64,000 bases of DNA from Vicugna pacos (GCF_048564905.1 NC_132993.1:79763001-79827000); one strand, 5' to 3'. Positions 1-12,889 are shown, counted from the stretch's first letter. Program-made: numbers and translations. The notes: generated by a model not told the origin, from the letters alone.

Positions 1-162
1 CATCATTGTGTGATCCAACGTGACACTGGATGTGCGTAGTTTTGTAAAACGTGGTATGTATATTTTTAAAAGGGGAGGAACTGCTCTGAGGGGTTGTTTT
101 GACCATGAAGAAAGAGAACTAAAGAAGCTGCATTTGTGAAATGCCCTGTGTGACTGTATGCC

Positions 163-682
163 TTTTTAGTTATCTCTGGCAATGTAACAAATTGTTCCAA
201 AACCTGGTGGCTTTAAACAACGAACATTTATTTTATGGATCAGGAAATGTGGTTGCCAGTTAGCTCTGCGCCTCTGACTCATCCTGTCCCATGAGATGGC
301 AGGCAGGAAGTCAGCCTTCATTGTATCTAATCTGAAGGGTTGACCAGAGAAAGATCCACTTCCAAAGGTCCACAGGATTCAGCTTCTCATGGGCTGTTGA
401 ACTCAGGGTTTCCATTTGGTGCTGGTTATTGGCTAAACCTCAGTTCCCTGCCACATGTGCCTCCCCAGAGAGCAGTTCACAACTTGGTAGCTGACATCCC
501 TCAGTGACTGAAAGCCAATGTTTTGGTAACCTAATCTTGTGACATGCATTCACTACTGATGCATTCTATTCCCTGCCAGCAAGTCACAGTATCCTTCACG
601 TACGCAAAAGAGCAGAACACAAGAGAGTGAACAGCAGGAGGCAAGGATGGTGGGGACCACCTTAGAAGGTGCCTACCACACA
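163..682 (-). mobile_element. MLT1-type MaLR solo LTR (fossil)
   Basis: Read on the minus strand this begins TGTGTGGTAGGCACCTTCTAAG and closes near the short run tgtaacaaattgttcc on the plus strand, with the AATAAATG-like signal and the GTTTAAAGCCAC region expected near the 3' end of MLT1 LTRs. The whole length follows the MLT1 consensus as I remember it. ERVL-MaLR elements are old placental-mammal retrotransposons, so this is a diverged, inactive solo LTR. No internal sequence is seen on either side. The subfamily letter cannot be set by eye. Confidence 0.75.
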
Positions 683-938
683 GTCCAAGTAGACAACCGT
701 GGGCCACACAGATTTGGGAGAGAGCCATTCCTTTCCCATGTCTGACACCACTGCAGGCCACAGAGGGCTCAGGCCGGTCTTCAGCAAGGGGATAATCATA
801 GAAGTGCAACTAGCCCAAGAATTTGGGAAATTGCATATTAGTGGCAGTGATTGCAACTGATGAATATGAAAGGATTTCATCAGGAAGAAAGTACCATTCA
901 TTAATGGGGAGACTTTGGGAAGAACGAATTCTAGAAGC

Positions 939-940
<2 letters not shown>
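683..940. other. Unassigned sequence
   Basis: No gene or recognisable repeat is seen between the MLT1 LTR and the TG microsatellite. Confidence 0.5.
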
Positions 941-981
<41 letters not shown>

Positions 982-990
982 TGTGTGTGT
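941..990. repeat. (TG)n microsatellite
   Basis: About 25 TG units with one interruption (TAG) near the right end, followed by an alternating AT-rich stretch. It is likely length-polymorphic. The minus-strand open frame that reads poly-threonine/histidine across it is an artefact. Confidence 0.95.
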
Positions 991-3900
991 ATACATATAT
1001 ACACTAGACTCCAAATCATCTGCCACCTCCTTGGTGAAGCTTCAGATAAAACGTGTACACGTTCATATGAGTGTGTACAATTAGAACAAAAAATTTCACT
1101 GAGAACTGTAAGCTTACAGGCTCTGGTTAGTTAGTTAAGAGATATGCTGTGAGTGATGAAGCTTATACCAGCCACCTTGCTTTGTGGAATCATCCGTTCT
1201 CATTGTCAAGTTGAGTTGATAAGAGATCTCCAGGAACCCAGCCAGAGCAACAGGCGCTACCTGAGCAACTTTCCAGTTCATCGCTGGTGTTGACATTCAG
1301 CATGGCCAAAAGAAACAGAGCTGTAGTTAAAGACTTTCACTGCTCATGCCCATCTCATTCTCCTCTCCTTCTTGCTCCTAGACATGTGCCTTGTACTGCC
1401 ACACCTCCTTGCCATGTGGGAAGTCTTGTGGCTAGGAAGCAGAAGTGACACCCCCACTGTCTATCAGGATTCTTGAAACAGAGGACGACTAGTTCCTTGC
1501 TATAAAACACCTTCCTTTATCTCAAACATGTGAGTCATCAAATAAATTCTTGTCTTAGGCTATAATTATATAAACCCTGTCCATACGAAAAATGTCCAGA
1601 GGTACCCAAAAAAGCGATCATTCTTTTATCATGGGATGAGATTCCAAGTAATTATTTTTTTTCTTATTGCCCCCCAATACAAGCCATTCTCTTTGGAAAG
1701 CATCTTCTACAGCTCTAGATTTAATTCGATGTGAAAACAGGCTTTTTAATCATGAAGATAAAATTTACGATTCTCCTTTCAAAAGTTCATGTCTTTTTGA
1801 CTAGAACGTATACTCAGAGGTTTTAGAAAACTCGTGTACATAGCAATTTCTACATTTTATACCAGCTGCTTTAGGAATAAAAGGTAGTAGCTCATGTCTT
1901 TTGAAGTCAATTTGAAGATCAGAGGAACAATTTTGTATCATCTCAAAATAAAAATCACAAACTTTTCTGTTCAGAGCCTGATAATGGCATTAAAACAGCA
2001 GTAGAATTACAGACATGCCAAGCCTCTCACCACGGATTTTCCTGTTTCCATGACATAACTATGCTTCTGGCTCAGCTGCTTTGCATTCAAGATGTGGCCT
2101 TTGCATCTCTGTCTCCTTGCACGGGCATACCTATGAGCACAACAAATGTGCACAATTTAGGATTTGTACGGCTCTAATTTGTAAGTGCCTGTGAAAGCAC
2201 ATTACACCGTCTTCACAGAAGCCTATCAGACTAGTCTTGGTTTCAGTGACAAATATTTTAAGATAAATGTTGCCAGAAAAGGACCACATCGGTCCAAGAG
2301 ACTGGCTTCCTTCTATATCCAAGGCTGAGTATTTGCCCGTAACTCCTCTACTTGTGCTGTATCTGAACCAAATTTTTCCAACTAAATTTAAGACTTCTCA
2401 TGAGAAAGGATACAATTTTTGCGCTTCTTTTGAATAACCGTGAATCTTAACGGAATGCTTTCATGATAATGGGTACTGAAAAAAACGTGATGAATAGCAC
2501 CACTTGGATGTATATATTCAATAAAAAAAAGATCACTTGAAACAGACTACCTTCAGACATCTTTTTAAACTTTGTGATTTAGATTGCCATGGTTATCACA
2601 AGCTTTGTACAAAGTAATGGGTCATTTGTGAAGGGTCTTCAAACAGTGTTGTAATAAATGCTATGCCTCCTTGACAATGAAGGGACATATTCACCAGCTG
2701 TTATACCAAGGCTAAGAGATGCCAAATATATGCAAACTGAAAGCATATCATTAGGGTCTACATGAAAAGTAATGCAAAAATCAGCTTAAAGTGACATAGG
2801 GATCCAGACTTGCAAGATTCAATGGTGACCAAGCTTAAGGTATAATTTTTCCAGAGAAAGTCATAATTGCAAGACAGTCAAAAGTTGTCAATGGAGAGAG
2901 GGAGCACTGGCCATCAACTTGTGTTCCATTGTCAACACTGTCCCTAAGGAACAGATAGATAAGATCAAACATCGTAACTTAGGGGTTAAATATTTCATTT
3001 GTTGATGCATCTACTTAACTACCCATGTTTACCAGATAACTTTCTTATTTTAACTTATCTTTCCATTAAGGCTCTTTTATGGGACTTTCCTTGGATATAC
3101 TGATGCTAGAATTCTGGCTTACGTGACATTTGTTTCTCATTATAAATCAATAAATCAGTACTGATGGCGCCAACTTAGTTTTTCGAACACTTCAGTTTTG
3201 CGAAACAATTTCTTGGGCCTAATTACTGCTACATGATGACAAGAGTGTCTAATTCAGGTAACTCCTTGAAAAGCCTGTCCTGATCGACTCAGCCTCCTGA
3301 TTTTACCTCTATCTTGTCCATATTCAAATTTCTACATGACACACCAAAGCCACACAGTGAAACAAATGTAATCCATTTTCTTCTTCATTCCCACCTCCCC
3401 AGTAGCCTAGCTAGATTTATGGCATCCCCTCGTTACTCATTCATTCAACAGTTATTAAGCACACAGCGCATGCCCAGCTCCGTGCAGCACGCTGCCAGAG
3501 CCCACACTGACCATGGTACACGGAGCTCTGGCTACTAGAGGGTTTTGAGCCCACCTGAGTCATTCTGATCACATGCCACTGTTGGGTTCTTTTTTGTAGA
3601 TATTGGTAGCCACTGACAGCAAAACTCTGATCGTTAGCTAAACCTCCACAGTCTGGTTTTAATGAAAGCAGTATCTCAGAACACATTCTAACACACATAC
3701 AAATATTTATCAGTAAATGTGTTTTAGCAAGCAGACACATAAACCATGATACAACTCAGTCTGCAAGTTCCAAGTTCTGGCTCTCTGTTCTTAGTGTGAT
3801 CTGAGAACACATTGAAGGAAAGTTCATTTGGAGCAAATGTAGCCACGGTCCAAAAACAGAAGTTAATTGACCTGATAATCGGCAACAGAAAACCATTAGC

Positions 3901-5066
3901 CTTTAAAATAGAGACTGGAGTCATACCCCAGGTGCCATCTTGAAGATTTGCCAGTTCACGCAAGGACAGGGCAAAGGTAAGTCATTTGCTCAGTCTATGT
4001 ATTGCAAATGCCACTTGTTTAACTAACTTAACCATTTCTAAAATTCTCTGCCCTAATGATCAAGCCAGTAATTTTACCAATGCGAATCCATTTCAATCCT
4101 CAGTATGTAAATTAACAAGTGTCTAGTTTTGATCGAAGATAAAGATAGCTGTAGCCTCTGGATAGCTATGGCCTTTCGAATTAAATGCTGTCTGAACCCC
4201 TCCTTTGAGTGTAAATTCCTGATTAGGGTAAGTGCCAGCCCCTGGGGTGTGGATTAAAATTAACACATACATCCACTTGCATCATGCTGTCTCCGCTGAA
4301 GTATTTTTAAGCAAATTATAGGCATTATAACACAGGGGTTTAAGATACATACAGTTCTAATACCATTTTCAGTTTTTTCCAAATGGTATTTAAGCTAAGG
4401 AGGAACTTGAGAAGAATGGAGTTTTGGCTCCTTACCTGATATTATCTGTATTAAATGTAGTCCTTAATGACTACACTACTACCATAGGAAAAATGCTATT
4501 TTAAATTTATTTGTTTACTTGTCTATTTTTTCAGTTTAAACCTTCAGGTGCAAGAGAAAGGCAGAATTCCTCTTAGGGTAAAAACTTCCCTTTTCTAGAA
4601 TAAACAGCTAACTTGACACTAAAAGTCTGTAAGGCAGAGCCTGGAAAGTTAAGACAGAGGCCAACAGAGAACTGAATTACTCAGCGTTACAAAGTAATGG
4701 GATTTTTTTTCCCCTTGGATAAAAGGAGTCATCAGGAGGCTCCAAGCTTGAGTGGTAGTTGGGGGCAAAGAGAGACAGATGGAGAAGACATGATATAGCT
4801 GACAGTAGGGACCCAGGGATATGGAAGCAAGTAGAGTCTGGAGGGGAAGAAAGAACCACAAAAAATCATCTGCGGTAGAGATGACCTCTGGATCACAGTG
4901 ACGTCTAATACTCAGTTTTATGTGGTTGCCAATTCTAACCCGTCTGTACGTAATTCACTTCTGTTACCCTAAGCCTTCAATAAAATGTCTGCTACACAGA
5001 ACAGCTGTGGTTACTGGTCCTCTGAGGAAATGAAAGAAAAGATGTGGGGTAGAGTATGGATTATCG
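991..5066. other. Mostly unassigned intergenic or intronic sequence
   Basis: No coding exon, RNA gene or young repeat is recognised. The part at about 1,370-1,560 has a promoter/polyadenylation-like layout (TATAAAA, then AATAAATTC some 35 bases on) that could be an old LTR, but I could not assign it. Open frames at 3,314-3,963 and 4,649-4,861 have unremarkable composition and no recognisable domain. Confidence 0.5.
3434..3500 (-). repeat. L2 3'-end fragment
   Basis: The sequence carries the antisense L2 tail pattern (CATTCATTCAACAGTTATTAAG, then a version of 'gcacacagcgcatgccc' for 'gcgcctactatgtgcc'). It is short and old. Confidence 0.5.
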
Positions 5067-5129
5067 GAGTTCAGAGAGAGGACAGCAACTCACGCACTGA
5101 CCAATGAGCATTGGTCTCTCTCTGAACTC
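5067..5129. other. Nested inverted repeat (possible hairpin)
   Basis: A perfect 14-bp arm gagttcagagagag at 5,067-5,080 is matched by ctctctctgaactc at 5,116-5,129. Inside the loop, and directly abutting the right arm, is a second palindrome accaatg-ag-cattggt at 5,100-5,115. Both are read directly. The arms contain CCAAT/ATTGG boxes, so protein binding is possible, but I know no family that matches. Confidence 0.7.
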
Positions 5130-6200
5130 AGTTGACCAATTAAGAATTCAAAAAAGAGCCTACATTTAGAGTGGGAGGTGACCATGAACTCTGAAATCTT
5201 GAGGAAGACTCAAACTTCCTACAAGACCTGTAGCGTGAGTTGGTGCCATGCTGCTTCAGCTATTAAAGGAGAGGAGAGCCCCGGGAGACACCCAGACCAA
5301 GAAGCTGGTATTAAATACACGCAGAGTCAAAACTAGAATGCACTGCTTGACGTTTATTTGAGGCACTTGCTACATTTTGTCATAGATGACTAAGCTGAAC
5401 TTAGAGTAGAATCATGAGAAAAGTTTCATCCAATATGGACCGTCCCCAAATGTAGGGAGTTTATCGAGGAATTTTTGTTTATTTAACTGTGAAAATGGAA
5501 TTGGAAAACTTTTTTTAAGGCAGCAATATTCTTGATTCTGTGATTTAAAATATGTCTTTATTCAAAAACATTTTTTGATGCCACAATGACTTGGTGTTTA
5601 AAGCAAGATTGTAACATAAATCATAGCTTCTGTGCCTCTATGCCCTGCCCAGTACCATGGGTCTGGCATGGGATGAAGGGTGGAAGGAACACAGAGAAAG
5701 ACATGGTTGTGGCCATCTTCAAGCATCAGAAAGGTAAACACTACTGAATTTAAGGAAATCTGATTATTCTTTATTTAACCTGAGCAGCCTTTCAAAACTT
5801 ACCATGATGACTTTAAGATCCTAAATATACATTCCTCTAAAGCGTATCCCAGTGAAGTTGTTTTGTTCTGTTTTTGGTTTGGTTTTTTTTTTTTTAACGC
5901 TGTGGATGTTCAGGGAAGGCCCAACCTTAGATTCTGATTCTGACGAAGCCAAGTTTGCCTCTGAGATGAAGGTTTATTAGTAAACAAATCATTTCTGTGC
6001 ATCACTCCCCACCCCTGTCCAAGGTGCTGTGATGGTTCTTTAGGCTAGTGATCGTTTCGGGCTTTCCGTTGATCTTATTTGGGTTTTAACATGTCTACAA
6101 ACATTAGGCTGACTGTGTTTGCCTGACTAAAAGTCTTGTTTTTTTTTATCTCACAGGTACACTCATGGTTGGTTCCAACACACCCAGCATTCAGGCTCAT
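5130..6200. other. Unassigned sequence
   Basis: No gene or clear repeat is recognised. A short T-run lies at about 5,882-5,895. Confidence 0.5.
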
Positions 6201-6330
6201 AGCGAAAGAGAATGCGACAATGAATATATGTATGTTCATGTATAACTGAAAAATTGTGCTCTACACTGGAATTTGACACAACATTGTAAAATGACTATAA
6301 CTCAATAAAAAAAAAGTTACAAAAAAAAGA
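6201..6330 (+). mobile_element. 5'-truncated L1, 3' tail (type B tail)
   Basis: This is the last ~130 bases of a young L1 3' UTR: a version of 'aatgtgacaatgaatatatg', then 'ttgtgctctacactgg', 'tttgacacaacattg', 'ctataactcaataaa' and an A-rich tail. It matches tails at 11.6, 23.4 and 57.6 kb. It is severely 5'-truncated and has no coding part. I could not find an unambiguous target-site duplication. Confidence 0.8.
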
Positions 6331-6705
6331 GGTAATTGGAAACTCATTTGACTTTCTGAGATGTGAGTGATATAATCCAAAGGAAGTCAGGGGAGTTACT
6401 TTTGTAGCATTGGGGCCCTGAGTGGGACAGGTGTTAGTCATGATGTGGAAGAACATTTAACACACTAAGTGTGAATATTTAGAATGGTAATTTTTAGAAT
6501 AGAAATGGGCAGACTGGGAATGATTAGATAAATAAAAAGGTATTTGTGGTTGGATATAAAGTATCTCTAACAGAGTACAAAAGAAGCATGGTACCAAGTG
6601 GTTTTTAATTAAAAACCCTTGTCTATTTGCCTTTCACATATATTAGTCAGGATATTTCACTGGGACTTCACATCACCAAATAGCTAAGTGTGTTCAGAAA
6701 ACTAG

Positions 6706-7735
6706 TCTCCACAAATGAGACTGACAAGGGCTTGATCTCTAGAATATATAAACAGCTCATATGACTTAATAAGAAAAATAACAAACAACCCAATCCAAAA
6801 ATGGAATGGGCAGAAGACCTAAACAAGAAATTATCTGGTAAATAAATATGAATGACCAATAGGCACATGAGAAAATCCTCAATATCACTAATTATCAGAG
6901 AAATGCAAATCAAAACTACAATGACGTATCACCTCACACCAGTCAGAATGGCCATCGTTCAAAAGTCCACAAATGACAAATGCAGGAGAGGATGTGGAGA
7001 AAAGGGAACCCTCCTATACTGTTGATAGGAATGCAGTTTGGTGCAGCCATTATGGAAAACAGTATGGAGGTTCCTCAAAAGACTAAAAATAGACTTACCA
7101 TATGATCCAGCAATCCCACTCCTGGACATATATCCAGGAGGAACCTCAATTCTAAAAGAAACCTGCACCCCAATGTTCACAGCAGCACTATTTACAATAG
7201 CCAAGACAAGGAAACAGCCTAAACAACAGATGACTGGGTAAAGAAATTGTGGTGTATGTGTGCACAACAGAATACTACTCAGCCATGAAAGAGAATGAAA
7301 TAATGCCATTTGCAGCCACATGGGTGTCCCTGGAGAATGTCATTCGAAGTGAAGTAAGCCAGAAAGAGAAAGAAAAATACCATATGAGATTGCTCATATG
7401 TGGAATCTTAAAAAAAATGAACTTATATATGAAATAGAAACAGACTCACAGACATAGAATACAGACTTGTGGTTGCCAGTGGGGAGGTGGGTGGGAAGGG
7501 ATAAACTGGGAGTTTGAGATTTGCAGATGCTGACTGGTATATATAAAATAGATAAACAAATTCATACTGTACAGCACAGGGAAATATATTCAATATCTTG
7601 TAGTAACCTACAATGAAAAAGAATATGAAAATGAATATATGTATATCCATGTATGACATCATGCTGTACACCAGAAATTGACACATTGTAAATTGACTGT
7701 ACCTCACTGAAAAAAGAATGAAAAAATTTTTAAAT
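6706..7735 (+). mobile_element. L1 fragment: ORF2 C-terminus plus 3' UTR
   Basis: The left part translates to the L1 ORF2 C-terminal region in broken frames. At 7,038-7,241 is the [14 protein letters not shown]...[10 protein letters not shown] block followed by [11 protein letters not shown]. At 7,249-7,437 is [12 protein letters not shown]...[12 protein letters not shown], ending near the natural ORF2 stop. The 3' UTR follows with the 'gtggttgccagtgggg', 'cacagggaaatatattcaat' and type A 'gctgtacaccagaaattg' landmarks. Frameshifts between the ORF2 blocks and loss of all upstream sequence (endonuclease, reverse transcriptase) make it dead. The left edge is approximate. Confidence 0.9.
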
Positions 7736-7856
7736 AAATGTATATATGTAATAAACATAATTAGAAATATAACCTAGAATAACATTAAATACGAGGTTCA
7801 TGTTTGTTGAAACTGAAAATGACAAACTGCAAAACCCATCAGTTGTGCAGAGTCGT

Positions 7857-7879
7857 TATTAATTATTATTATTATTATT
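7857..7879. repeat. (ATT)n microsatellite
   Basis: A run of about seven ATT units. Confidence 0.85.
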
Positions 7880-8097
7880 GATTCCAAAATGGAAGAAAGG
7901 AAGTGGAAGGAGGGAAGTGTTAGGGGACCTGACCTGGGAGCATTCTTTCAAGCAAGTCTGACCTAAATACATGCCACCCATACTGTATGGCTCACCATTT
8001 CTTGCATGTGCTAGACATCTTTATCTCTCTGTACATCAACCTGAGTTGCTCTTTCTAACATGTATGCCATTCCCTGCTTAATAAACGTTCCTCATCT
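7880..8097. other. Unassigned sequence
   Basis: There is no recognisable gene. A CTTAATAAACG run near 8,080 could be an old LTR polyadenylation signal, but the family is not recognisable. Confidence 0.4.
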
Positions 8098-8215
8098 TTG
8101 AGAAAGAAAGAAAAGAAAGGAGGAAAGAAAGAAAGAAAGAGAAAAAGGAAGGAAGGAAGAGAGAAAAAGGAAGGAAGGAAGGAAAGAAAAAAGGAAGGAA
8201 GAGAAAAGAAAACAA
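8098..8215. repeat. GA-rich (GAAA/GGAA)n purine tract
   Basis: About 118 bases of almost pure purine on the plus strand, mixing AAAG, GGAA and AGGA units. The minus-strand open frame rich in F, S, L and P across it is a by-product. Confidence 0.95.
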
Positions 8216-8639
8216 AACAAAACTAGTTTTCACAAGATCGAGGAATTCTCTAGTTTCTTTATCTGACCCCAACTATCACAAAACTCCTCTTTACAGCCTG
8301 GCCCATCAGGGAGGATAGAAAACAACTGCTTTCAGCATCAGATGAAGACACAGCTTGGTCTCACACTTCTCCCAGGTCAAGATTATGGCTTGAAGATGGG
8401 TTTTATAAAGCTTTTTTAGAGATTGGATCTTTTTGCCAAACTGTTGGCAGGGTTACATCTGAGCAGTGAGTGGTGGAGGAGAGAGAAGTTGAAAGTGGGG
8501 AGCTTTGACATTTTGTTCTCTATTTTTAAACAATTCTTTATATTGAAAAACTACAACTTGTATGATTTCTTATACAAAATTAATTTTTCCCTCATGGGTA
8601 AGTATGGAGCAAAAGTAGAAAAAAACGTTTATAAAATAT
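8216..8639. other. Unassigned sequence
   Basis: No gene or clear repeat is seen; a plus-strand open frame at 8,423-8,704 runs into old L1 sequence and has no recognisable domain. Confidence 0.4.
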
Positions 8640-9250
8640 CTGTTGAAATGACAATCTCAGATGTATATGCACTTGATAGGAAACACTCAAAATACATAAA
8701 ATAAAGAGAACTGATCGATCCATAATTACAAACAGTGATTTTTAACGATCTCCCATAATTACAATGATTTTAACAATCTCCTAATAGCATAACTAGACAA
8801 AAAAATACAGAAAGCTATAATATATGTGAATAATACTATCAGCCAACTTAACCCAATTTTCATTTAAAGAACTCTACAGTCAACAATTGCCGAGTACATA
8901 TCATTTTCAAGGACACAGGGAATGCTCATCGAGAAAAACTATTCCATGGACCATTGAACAAGTCTGAGTACACTGAAATCATGGAAGGACTGAAATGACT
9001 CAAGGTATCAACAGAATTAAGTTAAAACTGGAAAAAGAAGGTATCTGGAAAACCTTCAAATATTTGAAAGTTAAACAACATAGATGCTTATATTAGGGGA
9101 AAAAAAGGTTAAAACCAATGATCTAAACTCCCATTTTAAGAAGCTGAAAAACAGCAAGTTAACCCCCAAATAGAAAATGGGAATTAAAGATAGTAGACAT
9201 TTTAATTAAGTGGAAAATGAATAAATGGCAGAAAAAAAAAAAAAGCAGTG
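8640..9250 (+). mobile_element. Old L1M ORF2 fragment
   Basis: Heavily diverged sequence that follows the middle of L1M ORF2. Landmarks are a version of 'ctggaaaa..caaatatttg', 'aagttaaacaacata' and 'taagaagctgaaaaa', then 'aatagaaaatgggaatta'. No reading frame survives. It ends in an A-run at 9,232-9,244. Confidence 0.6.
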
Positions 9251-9649
9251 AAACTGAAAGTTGGTTTTCTGAAACCCTTCTGATTCTGGGTGGCGCTAGC
9301 TCCCAATCAGCCTCACCATCACCATGAGGGTCCACTCACACTTAGCACCGATACACTTACAACTACTCTGTACTCAGACAACCATTCTGTTTTTCACTTT
9401 CAGAAGTATTCAGTAAGTTACATGAGATATTCAACACGTTATTATAAAATAGCGTTTGTGTGAAATGATTTTGCCCAACTGTGCACTAGTGTCAGTGCTC
9501 TGAGCACATTTAACGTAGGCCAGTCTAAGTTACGATGTTTGGCAGTTTAGATGAATTAAATGCATTTTTGACTTATGATATTTTCAATTTACAGTGTGTT
9601 TATCAGGCTGTAACCCCGTCATAGGCTGTTAGGTCTGTAAACCTACTTT
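9251..9649. other. Unassigned sequence
   Basis: No gene or clear repeat is recognised. Confidence 0.4.
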
Positions 9650-10840
9650 AAACTTGACTAAATAATGCCAAGTTGTTTTCCAAAGTGAGTGTATCAATTT
9701 GCACTCCCCCCAGCTTTTAATTTTTTATTTTTTAATGTGTTTAGAAATACTTTTTTTATTGATGAAGTAAGTACTGAGTTGTAAGTGCTTAGTTACCAAC
9801 TCATACTTTAACTTTTTTCATATAAAGATTGAGATCAACCTTAAAAGTAATTTTTTCCAAGGTAATTAGGACTCAAATATTTATTCCAATTATTAGAGAG
9901 CTTTCTAAATTAAACTAGATTAAAAACATAAAAAATAAAAAAACCCAAGTCTATTCTTGGAGCAGATACATTCAGTTCCGCACATAAAAACCCAGCAGCT
10001 TTTTAGATTTCCAGATAGTTCACATACTTGCTGAGACTTGAAAAGATCAAATAGTTTTCTCTTTGCCAATTTGAAGGGGGAGAAACATCTAATTGGGATT
10101 TAAAGTCCATTTGCTTGGTTACTAATGAGACTGAACATCTTTCTATATGTTTTCCGTAAATTATTTATTGAAATGCTACATTAATTTTCTGCTGGGGTGT
10201 TTTTCCCACTGTCATCAATTTGAAAGGGTTATTTATAAATTACAATTTCTAATTCTCTTCCAGTTGTAGTTTTGAAAATACTTTTCCCCATCTTGTGGCT
10301 TCTCATTTTCCTTTCTTAATCATGAACCTTGAGAAATGAAGATTATAATTTTGAGGTTATAAAATTTATCAATCATAAAAGATTAGTTTTTATTCTTTAT
10401 GTTTAAACAATGTTTAGTTTGATATCACTATGAACAAACTAGTTTTCTTTTGGTTGCAGTTTACGTAGATTATCTTTATGTTTTTATTTTCAAATGTATG
10501 TTTCTTATAGATAATATAGAGCTGGATTTTGATCTTTTTTAGCCAATCTGACAACACTTCCTACTTTCTTGGATTATTTAGTTTGTTTTACATTGATTAT
10601 GGCATATATAAATAAATAGATACGGATATATTTCTACCATCTTATTTTGTGCTATTTTTTCTGTCTGTTCTATGTATATTTCTCTTTTTTTCCTTTCAAA
10701 TTATTGATCTTTTCTCATCTCATTGTTTTTCCTCTACTATTTTGGATAATATACACTCATTTCTATTCTTTTAGTGATTGCCTTAAAATTACAACATATA
10801 TCGTCATTAAGATTTGAAATTAATCAATAGGTCACTTCCA
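9650..10840 (-). mobile_element. Old L1M remnants, antisense
   Basis: Several diverged blocks match L1M on the minus strand. The block at 9,660-9,715 is the 'ccaagttgttttccaaagtg..gtatcaattt' piece near the ORF2 end. The block at 10,110-10,390 is the 'ttactaatgagactgaacat' to 'ccatcttgtggcttctca' stretch. The block at 10,490-10,830 carries 'taccatcttattttgtgct'. Order and orientation suggest one or more ancient insertions. Some stretches between blocks are unassigned. Confidence 0.55.
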
Positions 10841-11587
10841 CATCTGGTCAATAACAAGGACTGTATTGCTCTCTCATCTTAAACAACTAGAAAATGAGAC
10901 AAAATATGTGTAACCACAGCTTTAAGACATGGAGCAACAGGCAGCAAAGCATGACCTCTGGGGGAAGGAAGACAAATGAGTTGTGCCCTATGAGTGCACC
11001 AGCTCATAGTCAGAGCTTGCAGATCGTAGTAGGATGGGGAGAGTGCAATCCAGGAGGAGTCCAGCGGTCAACTGCTGAGTTGAAGAAACAGTTTGGAGAC
11101 AAAAGGCAGTGGAAATTTGGGAACAGAGAGAGAGAGAGAGATGCAGAGGCAGTTTTTGGCGGAGTAGTAATTTGTGACCATATCTGAGGAAATGACTGAG
11201 AGTGAGGACAGGTGGGACCCCTGGAAAGGAACAGGCAGAATAATCTTGAGCGCTCAAAGAAGTTCAGGGTAGGGGTTGTTTTCACCAGCCAGGATGCCAG
11301 AATAAAAAGATGCCTTTATACGCAAGGTATCAAGTAAAGTTCTCAAAAGTGTATTTGTCAGCAGTAGGGCCAAAGTTTATCTAGTCTGAAGGCTGTTCGG
11401 CAGACAAAATGCAACACGGATGCTTGTGAGGATCAAGCTGATTCCAAGTAACTTAACTGAATTCCAGAACAAAAGCCAAAATTACTTAAAGGAATAACAA
11501 ACATAATTTTTAAAAAATCACTTAAAAAAATGAATACATGTTCAAGAGGGTAGAGGGAAGCATAAACATAAGAAAAACACCCAAGTC
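10841..11587. other. Unassigned sequence
   Basis: Overlapping open frames on both strands at 10,894-11,285 encode nothing I recognise and show no splice context. A short GA repeat sits at 11,125-11,140. Confidence 0.45.
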
Positions 11588-11770
11588 AACAAGATTACAC
11601 TGTATAGCACAGGGAAATATACACAAAATGTTATGATAACTCACAGAAAAAAAAATGTGACAATGAGTGTGTATGTGTCCATGAATGACTGAAAAATTGT
11701 GCTGAACACTGGAATTTGACACAACATTGTAAAATGATTATAAATCAAAAAAAATGTTTAAAAAAAAAAA
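11588..11770 (+). mobile_element. 5'-truncated L1, 3' tail (type B tail)
   Basis: The block starts at aacaagattacactgtatag, continues through 'agcacagggaaatatacac' and 'gtgacaatgagtgtgtatg', and ends 'aacactggaatttgacac' plus an A-rich tail. It is the same tail subtype as at 23.1-23.5 kb. No clear target-site duplication was found. Confidence 0.85.
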
Positions 11771-11999
11771 GAATAATGAGGATTTCACCTTTAAAAGTCT
11801 GATCCAGGAAGCAACCACAGGTTACAATTTGTATGCAGTTTGCATTCTGATGTTCAAGCTTCTGGTTAATAAAATGACATAACAAAACTATGAATATAAA
11901 AAAACAACAAAAAAACTTTAGGAGATTAAAAAGTATAATATTGTAAAAAGTAAAATTTCAAAACTAAGAGATAGGAGTATCAACAGGTTACACGCTATA

Positions 12000-12700
12000 A
12001 AAGAAAAGATTAGTGAACTTGAAGACATAGCCATGGAAACTATCTCAAATTAAACACACAGGTTAACAAGAACAGGAAAGAAAAAATGAATAGAGAATCT
12101 GAGAGAACTGTGTGATCATATCAGGTGCTCTGGTATTCATGCAACTGAAGTCCCAGAAGATGAACAGAGAGAGCAGGAGGTATTAAAATATATTTAAAAT
12201 ATTAATATGGATAAAAATAATTTTTAATAATTGAAGAAAGCATCTCCAAGCAGAAGAACTATGAAGAAAACTACACCAACACACACCATAAGCAACCTAC
12301 TGAACACCAGTAATAAGGAGAAAACCTTAAAAAGCCACTGGAGGAAAGGACAGATCAGGCACTGAACGCAGACGAGAACGAAAAGCAGATTTCTCACTGG
12401 AACCAACAATGCAAAATAGAAGACAGGGAAGCAACATCTTTGGAGTACTGAAAGAAAAAGAAGCTATAAACTTAGAATTCTCTATCTAGCAAAAATATTT
12501 TTTCAAAAAGTAAGGCTATAAAGACTTTTTCAGACGTACGAAAGCTAAGAGAACCCAGCAGTGCTGCACTGTATGAAGTTTTAAAGGAAATCCTTTTAGG
12601 CAAAAGGAAAAATGATACCAGCTAAAAAAAATTGGGTCCACTTAAAAAGAATGAAGAGTACCAGAAGTGGAAAACATGTGGGCAAATTAAAAATGTACAA
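12000..12700 (+). mobile_element. Old L1M/HAL1-like ORF1-region fragment
   Basis: The sequence follows the L1M/HAL1 stretch around 'ggaaaggacagatcaggca', 'cagatttctcactggaacc', 'agaattctctatctagcaaa' and 'gactttttcagacgtac'. The open frame is lost. It is old by its divergence from what I recall of the consensus. Confidence 0.65.
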
Positions 12701-12719
12701 GACTTTTTTGATTGCTATT

Positions 12720-12812
12720 TAAAATCTCTGTGAGCTTAATTAAGGCAGGGAGCGTACGTGTCTTGATTACCGTACATGGTACCTGTTAAGCATTTTATAA
12801 ATATTATTGAAT
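12720..12812 (+). repeat. L2 3'-end fragment
   Basis: This matches the sense L2 tail: 'ctgtgagcttaattaaggcaggg', then 'tggtacctgttaagcat' and 'ataaatattattgaatgac'. Confidence 0.5.
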
Positions 12813-12889
12813 GACTTAAATGCCTATGAAAATGAGTGTTGTCTATGCAAACTACGATTTGCAGTATGAAATAAAAGTACAGAATACTA

